DNA of 10,713 nucleotides from Gammaproteobacteria bacterium (lineage in GTDB: Bacteria > Pseudomonadota > Gammaproteobacteria > Xanthomonadales > Marinicellaceae): positions 1 through 10,713 of the forward strand of contig JAUHZH010000035.1 of NCBI GenBank assembly GCA_030426065.1, in the 5' to 3' direction. The position numbers and the translations under genes were made by a program. The notes beneath the pieces were generated by a model. The model was not told where the DNA came from, did not search any database, and saw only the letters and a program-made list of their open reading frames with translations. Shown here one piece after another: positions 6,899 through 10,713 of the stretch (the first letter of the stretch is position 1; each line of letters begins with the position of its first letter).

Positions 6899-7328
6899 GA
6901 TTGCGCTTGGTAACGAGCACTTCCAGTTAACAACCTGGGATTTTTCGTGAATTGATTCACAAAAAATGTTAGTTGTGGGTCATTTTCAATACTTATATCG
7001 CATAAGCGGGCATAAAAAGTCAAAAAAGCGGCTTTATTGCCTTACTAGCCATTTTTAAAATTGTTTTAGTGGTCACTTTTTGGTATTTTAAACAAAGGTT
7101 GTTTGAAGTTTTTTCAGGTCACCCGTGGTTGTTGCGTTTTGTTATTGATTCGCAAAACACCAAACCAAGTTACTCAGTGAATCAATTGAATCGATCGGCT
7201 CTTCTGAGCTTCAGGCCTGCATGGTCTATCATAATAATTGAATCGGTCAATGCTGTGGTGAATTCACGAAGTGGTAACGCGAAATTATTTTTGTTGGGTT
7301 TGTCCCAAAACAAAAGAGGAGAATATCT
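6899..7328. other. AT-rich intergenic region between the two subtilases
   Basis: I see no credible gene here; an open frame from 7069 runs into the start of subtilase B out of frame and has no ribosome site or recognisable product. Notable content: a hairpin at 6941-6965 with stem GTGAA/TTCAC flanked by TTTTT and AAAAA, able to work on either strand; CTTAT/ATAAG pairing at 6992-7006; TTGCG (7132-7136) with CGCAA (7151-7155); a GTGAATCAATTGAATCGAT block at 7177-7195; TTGAATCG again at 7238-7245; and the 10-bp palindrome GTGAATTCAC at 7258-7267. A leader hairpin TGGG/CCCA (7295-7307 area) precedes the Shine-Dalgarno. No promoter with good -35 and -10 boxes could be chosen. Confidence 0.6.
7317..7321 (+). 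promoter_or_regulatory. Ribosome binding site of subtilase B
   Basis: A strong AGGAG (within AAGAGGAGA) ends seven bases before the ATG at 7329. It fixes the start of a gene whose stop lies outside the window. The site is clearly stronger than the AGAGAGAAG leader of subtilase A, which may mean more efficient translation of B. Confidence 0.8.
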
Positions 7329-10300
7329 ATGCTCAAAAAGAAGGCGTTGTCGTCGGCTGTTTTGATGTCATTGTTTGGTTCACTCCAAGCCAATGCCGTC
7401 AATGATCAATTGATTGTCAAATACAAAAACAATGGCAGTCCCATTGTGGTTGAAAGCGTTGACCACATGGAAAACCTCAGTCAGTTGGCTGGTGTGAATT
7501 TACAGCATGGGCGGTTCATGTACGACGGTGCTCAAGTGATTTTGTTGGATAAAAACTATTCAGAGAAAGACCTTGAAACCATCATCGAAAACCTCAAGCA
7601 AAACGATCAAATTGAATACGTTGAAGAAGACCAAATGATGCAAGCGGTCTTTACACCCAATGACACCTTCTATGCTGCTCAATGGCATTATTACGAAGCC
7701 ATTGGTGGTATCAATGCTGAGCTCGCCTGGGACATCACCACAGGTGCGGGTGTTAACATTGCCGTTCTGGATACAGGCATCACCAACCACACCGATTTGA
7801 ATAACAACATCATCGGTGGTTATGACATGATTGCCAACGTCACCGTTGCCAATGATGGTAATGGCAGGGACGCAGACCCTTCTGACCCGGGCGATTGGAC
7901 AACAGCAAATCAATGTGGATTTGGTAGCCCACCTCAAGATCAAGATTCTTCTTGGCACGGTACCCACGTGGCTGGAACCGTGGCCGCTGTCACTGATAAC
8001 AACGATGGCGTGGCCGGTGTGGCATTTGATGCCCGAGTGGTTCCTGTTCGTGTGTTGGGTACTTGTGGCGGTTTCACATCAGACATTGCCGATGGCATGG
8101 TTTGGGCCTCAGGTGGCGCTGTTGCTGGTGTGCCTGCCAACCCGGATCCGGCTCAAGTTTTGAACTTGAGTTTGGGTGGATCGGGTGCATGTTCAGCGAC
8201 TTCGCAAAATGCCATTAACACCGCAGTTGGAAACGGTGCGGTGGTGGTTGTGGCTGCAGGTAACAGCAACGCCGATGTGTCTGGTTTCAATCCAGGTAAC
8301 TGTAACAACGTCATTTCTGTGGCTGCCACAGACCGCAATGCCGACCGCGCGTATTATTCTAACTTCGGTAACCTGATTGACATCGCTGCACCCGGTGGTG
8401 ACGTCACTGCGCCGGGTGGACAAGACGGTGTGGCTTCAACATTGAACAGTGGAACCACTGTCCCAGCTGCTCAAAACTATGTCTATTACCAAGGCACTTC
8501 GATGGCAGCACCTCATGTCGCAGGTGTGGCAGGCTTGATGTACAGCGTCAACCCTGGTTTGACACCGGCACAAGTTGAACAGGAAATCAAAAACACCGCA
8601 CGGGCTTTCCCTGGTGGGTCAACCTGTAATGTCAGCAACTGTGGCGATGGCATATTGGATGCTGCGGCAGCAGTCAATGCCGTCAATGTGGGTCCTGTGG
8701 CTCAGTTGACATCGAACACCAACTCTTTGGATGTTTGTACCTCAGCTGGCAGTGCCACATTCAATCTGACATTGACTGACTTTGATGCAGTGACCAACAT
8801 GAGCAGCTCTGGTTGCCCAGGTGGTGGCAGTTGTTCATTCAGTGTCAATCCAGTGGTCAGTCCGGCCACCACCACTGATTTCAACATCACTGGCTTGGGT
8901 TCGGTCACGCCAAACACTTACAACTTGGTGGCCACCGGTACCGATGCGGTTGACTCCAACATCACAGACAGTGTCAATTTGACATTGAATGTGTTTTCCA
9001 CGGCAGGATCTCCTGGTCTGACGGCACCTGCAGATGGTGCTGTGGGTGTTACAGTAACGCCCACATTGACTTGGGGTGCAGTGGCTGGTGCGGTCGATTA
9101 TGACGTCGACATTGCCACCGATTCAGGGTTTTCAAACATCGTTGATTCAGCAACTGGCATTGCAGGAACAAGCTATTCTGTCAGTTCATCTTTGACGGGC
9201 AACACCAATTACTTCTGGCGCGTCACAGCCAACAACAGTTGCGGGTCTGGTGTTTCGTCTACTTTTGATTTCACCACCGCCAATGAAGTGTGTACTGTTT
9301 ACTCAGCCAATGATTTACCTTTGGCTATTTCTTCTGGTGCCCCACCCACCGTGGTGACATCTACACTCAGCATTGCAGATTCTGGCTCGATCAATGACGT
9401 CAATGTGGTCAATTTCATCGGCACACACACTTGGATGGGTGATCTGACATTTGATTTGGAAGGTCCAACCACCACATCGGTCAGTTTAAGAGCAAGGTCT
9501 TGTGGAAACACCGATAATTGGGACATTGAATACGATGACGAAGCTGCCTCGGCTGCATCGCCTTGTCCACCCACTGATGGAATGTCTTATCAACCGGCTG
9601 GCAGTTTGGGCGACTTTAATGGGACTGATTTGCAGGGTGATTGGTTGATGACTGTTGAAGATTTCGCCAATCAAGATGGTGGCTCATTCAACTCATGGGG
9701 TCTACAAATCTGTTATACACCAGCTGTGGTCAACACCGACCCAGTGGCCAACAACGACAGCCCATCGACCGATGAGGACACTTTGGTGTCAGTCAATGTA
9801 CTGGGTAACGACACCGATGCCGAAGGAGACACACTGTCAGTGACTGCTTGTGGCGCTGCCAGCAACGGCAATGTGGTGCAAAACGGCAACAACTGTGATT
9901 ACACACCAAACCAAGATTACAACGGTGCTGACAGCTTCACCTATGACATCTCAGATGGTAACGGTGGCAGCGACACGGGTACTGTCAATGTAACGGTGGA
10001 TCCGGTCAATGACGATCCAGTGGCGGCCAATAACAATGCCAACACCAATGAAGACACCTTGGTGTCTGTCGATGTTTTGAATGGCGATTCTGATGTGGAT
10101 GGTGACACTTTGTCGGTGACAACTTGTGGCACAGCTTCAAATGGTAACGTGGTTCAAAACGGCAACAACTGTGATTACACACCTAACCAAGATTACAATG
10201 GTTCTGACAGCTTCACTTACACCATCTCTGACGGGAACGGTGGATCAGACACGGCTGATGTCAATGTCACTGTCGATGCGGTCAATGACGATCCCGTGGC

Positions 10301-10713
10301 TGCGGATAACAGCACCAACACCAATGAAGATACTTTGGTTTCAGTCAATGTGTTGAACGGTGACACCGATGCCGATGGCGACACTTTGTCAGTGTCATCG
10401 TGTGGTACCGCCTCGAACGGTAATGTGGTGCAAAATGGCAACAACTGTGATTACACACCGAATCAAGACTACAACGGTGCTGACAGCTTCACTTACACCA
10501 TTTCTGATGGTAACGGTGGATCAGATACGGCCGATGTCAATGTCACCGTCGATGCGGTCAATGACGATCCCGTGGCTGCGGATAACAACACCAGCACCAA
10601 CGAAGACACTTTGGTGTCAGTCGATGTGTTGAATGGTGACTCAGATGTCGAAGGTGACACCTTGTCGGTGACTTCATGTGGGGCCGCCAGCAATGGTAAT
10701 GTGGTTCAAAACG
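7329..10713 (+). CDS. Secreted S8 subtilisin-like serine protease with P domain and expanded cadherin-like repeats (subtilase B, 3' truncated)
   Basis: Paralogue of subtilase A, open from the ATG at 7329 through 1128 codons to the right edge without a stop, so its C-terminus is unknown. Order: signal peptide 1-23 (MLKKKALSSA start, cleavage after ANA); I9-type propeptide about 24-105 (YVEEDQMMQ); S8 domain about 115-452; Ig-like about 455-555; Fn3-like about 560-650; P domain 655-798 (GDWLMTVED, FNSWGLQICYTP); then 92-residue cadherin-like repeats from residue 802, three complete and a fourth cut off. The triad is Asp148 (VLDTG), His210 (HGTHVAG) and Ser391 (GTSMAAPH), with oxyanion Asn312, so activity is expected. 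The role should be secreted or surface-bound protein degradation, with the P domain stabilising the fold and the repeats forming a stalk. Identity to A by hand count is about 57% in the propeptide and 81% in the P domain. Loops before the catalytic His differ, so substrate range may differ. If it shares A's design, an IFxxxFE-like tail should follow the array. Confidence 0.93.
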   Translation, partial: MLKKKALSSAVLMSLFGSLQANAVNDQLIVKYKNNGSPIVVESVDHMENLSQLAGVNLQHGRFMYDGAQVILLDKNYSEKDLETIIENLKQNDQIEYVEEDQMMQAVFTPNDTFYAAQWHYYEAIGGINAELAWDITTGAGVNIAVLDTGITNHTDLNNNIIGGYDMIANVTVANDGNGRDADPSDPGDWTTANQCGFGSPPQDQDSSWHGTHVAGTVAAVTDNNDGVAGVAFDARVVPVRVLGTCGGFTSDIADGMVWASGGAVAGVPANPDPAQVLNLSLGGSGACSATSQNAINTAVGNGAVVVVAAGNSNADVSGFNPGNCNNVISVAATDRNADRAYYSNFGNLIDIAAPGGDVTAPGGQDGVASTLNSGTTVPAAQNYVYYQGTSMAAPHVAGVAGLMYSVNPGLTPAQVEQEIKNTARAFPGGSTCNVSNCGDGILDAAAAVNAVNVGPVAQLTSNTNSLDVCTSAGSATFNLTLTDFDAVTNMSSSGCPGGGSCSFSVNPVVSPATTTDFNITGLGSVTPNTYNLVATGTDAVDSNITDSVNLTLNVFSTAGSPGLTAPADGAVGVTVTPTLTWGAVAGAVDYDVDIATDSGFSNIVDSATGIAGTSYSVSSSLTGNTNYFWRVTANNSCGSGVSSTFDFTTANEVCTVYSANDLPLAISSGAPPTVVTSTLSIADSGSINDVNVVNFIGTHTWMGDLTFDLEGPTTTSVSLRARSCGNTDNWDIEYDDEAASAASPCPPTDGMSYQPAGSLGDFNGTDLQGDWLMTVEDFANQDGGSFNSWGLQICYTPAVVNTDPVANNDSPSTDEDTLVSVNVLGNDTDAEGDTLSVTACGAASNGNVVQNGNNCDYTPNQDYNGADSFTYDISDGNGGSDTGTVNVTVDPVNDDPVAANNNANTNEDTLVSVDVLNGDSDVDGDTLSVTTCGTASNGNVVQNGNNCDYTPNQDYNGSDSFTYTISDGNGGSDTADVNVTVDAVNDDPVAADNSTNTNEDTLVSVNVLNGDTDADGDTLSVSSCGTASNGNVVQNGNNCDYTPNQDYNGADSFTYTISDGNGGSDTADVNVTVDAVNDDPVAADNNTSTNEDTLVSVDVLNGDSDVEGDTLSVTSCGAASNGNVVQN
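9732..10713 (+). repeat. 276-bp cadherin-like repeat array in subtilase B (at least 3.5 units)
   Basis: Units begin at 9732, 10008, 10284 and 10560, the fourth cut by the window edge. The EDTLVSV anchor recurs at 9774, 10050, 10326 and 10602, always exactly 276 bp apart, with no indel. Units 2 and 3 agree at about 83 of 92 residues, and a 40-base stretch is identical between 10272-10311 and 10548-10587. Every complete unit keeps the cysteine pair of CGxASNGNVVQNGNNC. The later units look like recent copies of each other, while unit 1 resembles unit 1 of subtilase A most. Confidence 0.92.

Noticed and set aside
7069..7365. Plus-strand open frame of 98 codons upstream of subtilase B
   Set aside because: It overlaps the well-supported start and signal peptide of subtilase B in another frame and shows no ribosome site or family motif.

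Overview
The window reads as chromosomal DNA from a free-living Gammaproteobacterium-like Gram-negative. The evidence is a lipobox-bearing M16 peptidase, signal-peptide-bearing secreted subtilases with a P domain and cadherin-like repeats, Shine-Dalgarno leaders, classical intrinsic terminators and moderate GC. The protein style (Asn/Asp/Thr-rich secreted proteases, and a C-terminal tail of the form IFxxxFE) reminds me of marine Xanthomonadales or Marinicella-type bacteria. That placement is from memory and is only a suggestion.

Layout, all genes on the + strand: (1) 1-224, the 3' end of a sensor histidine kinase. (2) 336-3188, a complete 950-residue M16 zinc peptidase lipoprotein, closed by a strong intrinsic terminator at 3199-3234. 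(3) About 270 bp of AT-rich leader. (4) 3507-6818, a complete 1103-residue secreted S8 serine protease (subtilase A) with the order signal peptide, I9 propeptide, S8 domain, Ig-like domain, Fn3-like domain, P domain, two 92-residue cadherin-like repeats and a unique C-terminal tail. (5) A set of hairpins ending in an intrinsic terminator at 6876-6898. (6) About 430 bp of AT-rich intergenic DNA. (7) 7329 to the end of the window, a second subtilase (B) with the same architecture but at least four cadherin-like repeats. It has no stop codon inside the window and runs off the right edge.

Subtilases A and B are tandem paralogues. Hand alignment gives about 57% identity in the propeptide, about 81% in the P domain and about 89% between their first cadherin-like repeats. 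The repeats have an exact 276-bp period in both genes and each holds a fixed cysteine pair. The array has grown in B (at least 4 units) relative to A (2 units).

The window is best described as a secreted-proteolysis locus: one outer-membrane M16 peptidase followed by two exported subtilases, each likely its own transcription unit. Whether the upstream kinase controls any of them cannot be judged from this sequence. I see no CRISPR array, tRNA, rRNA, insertion sequence or prophage gene.
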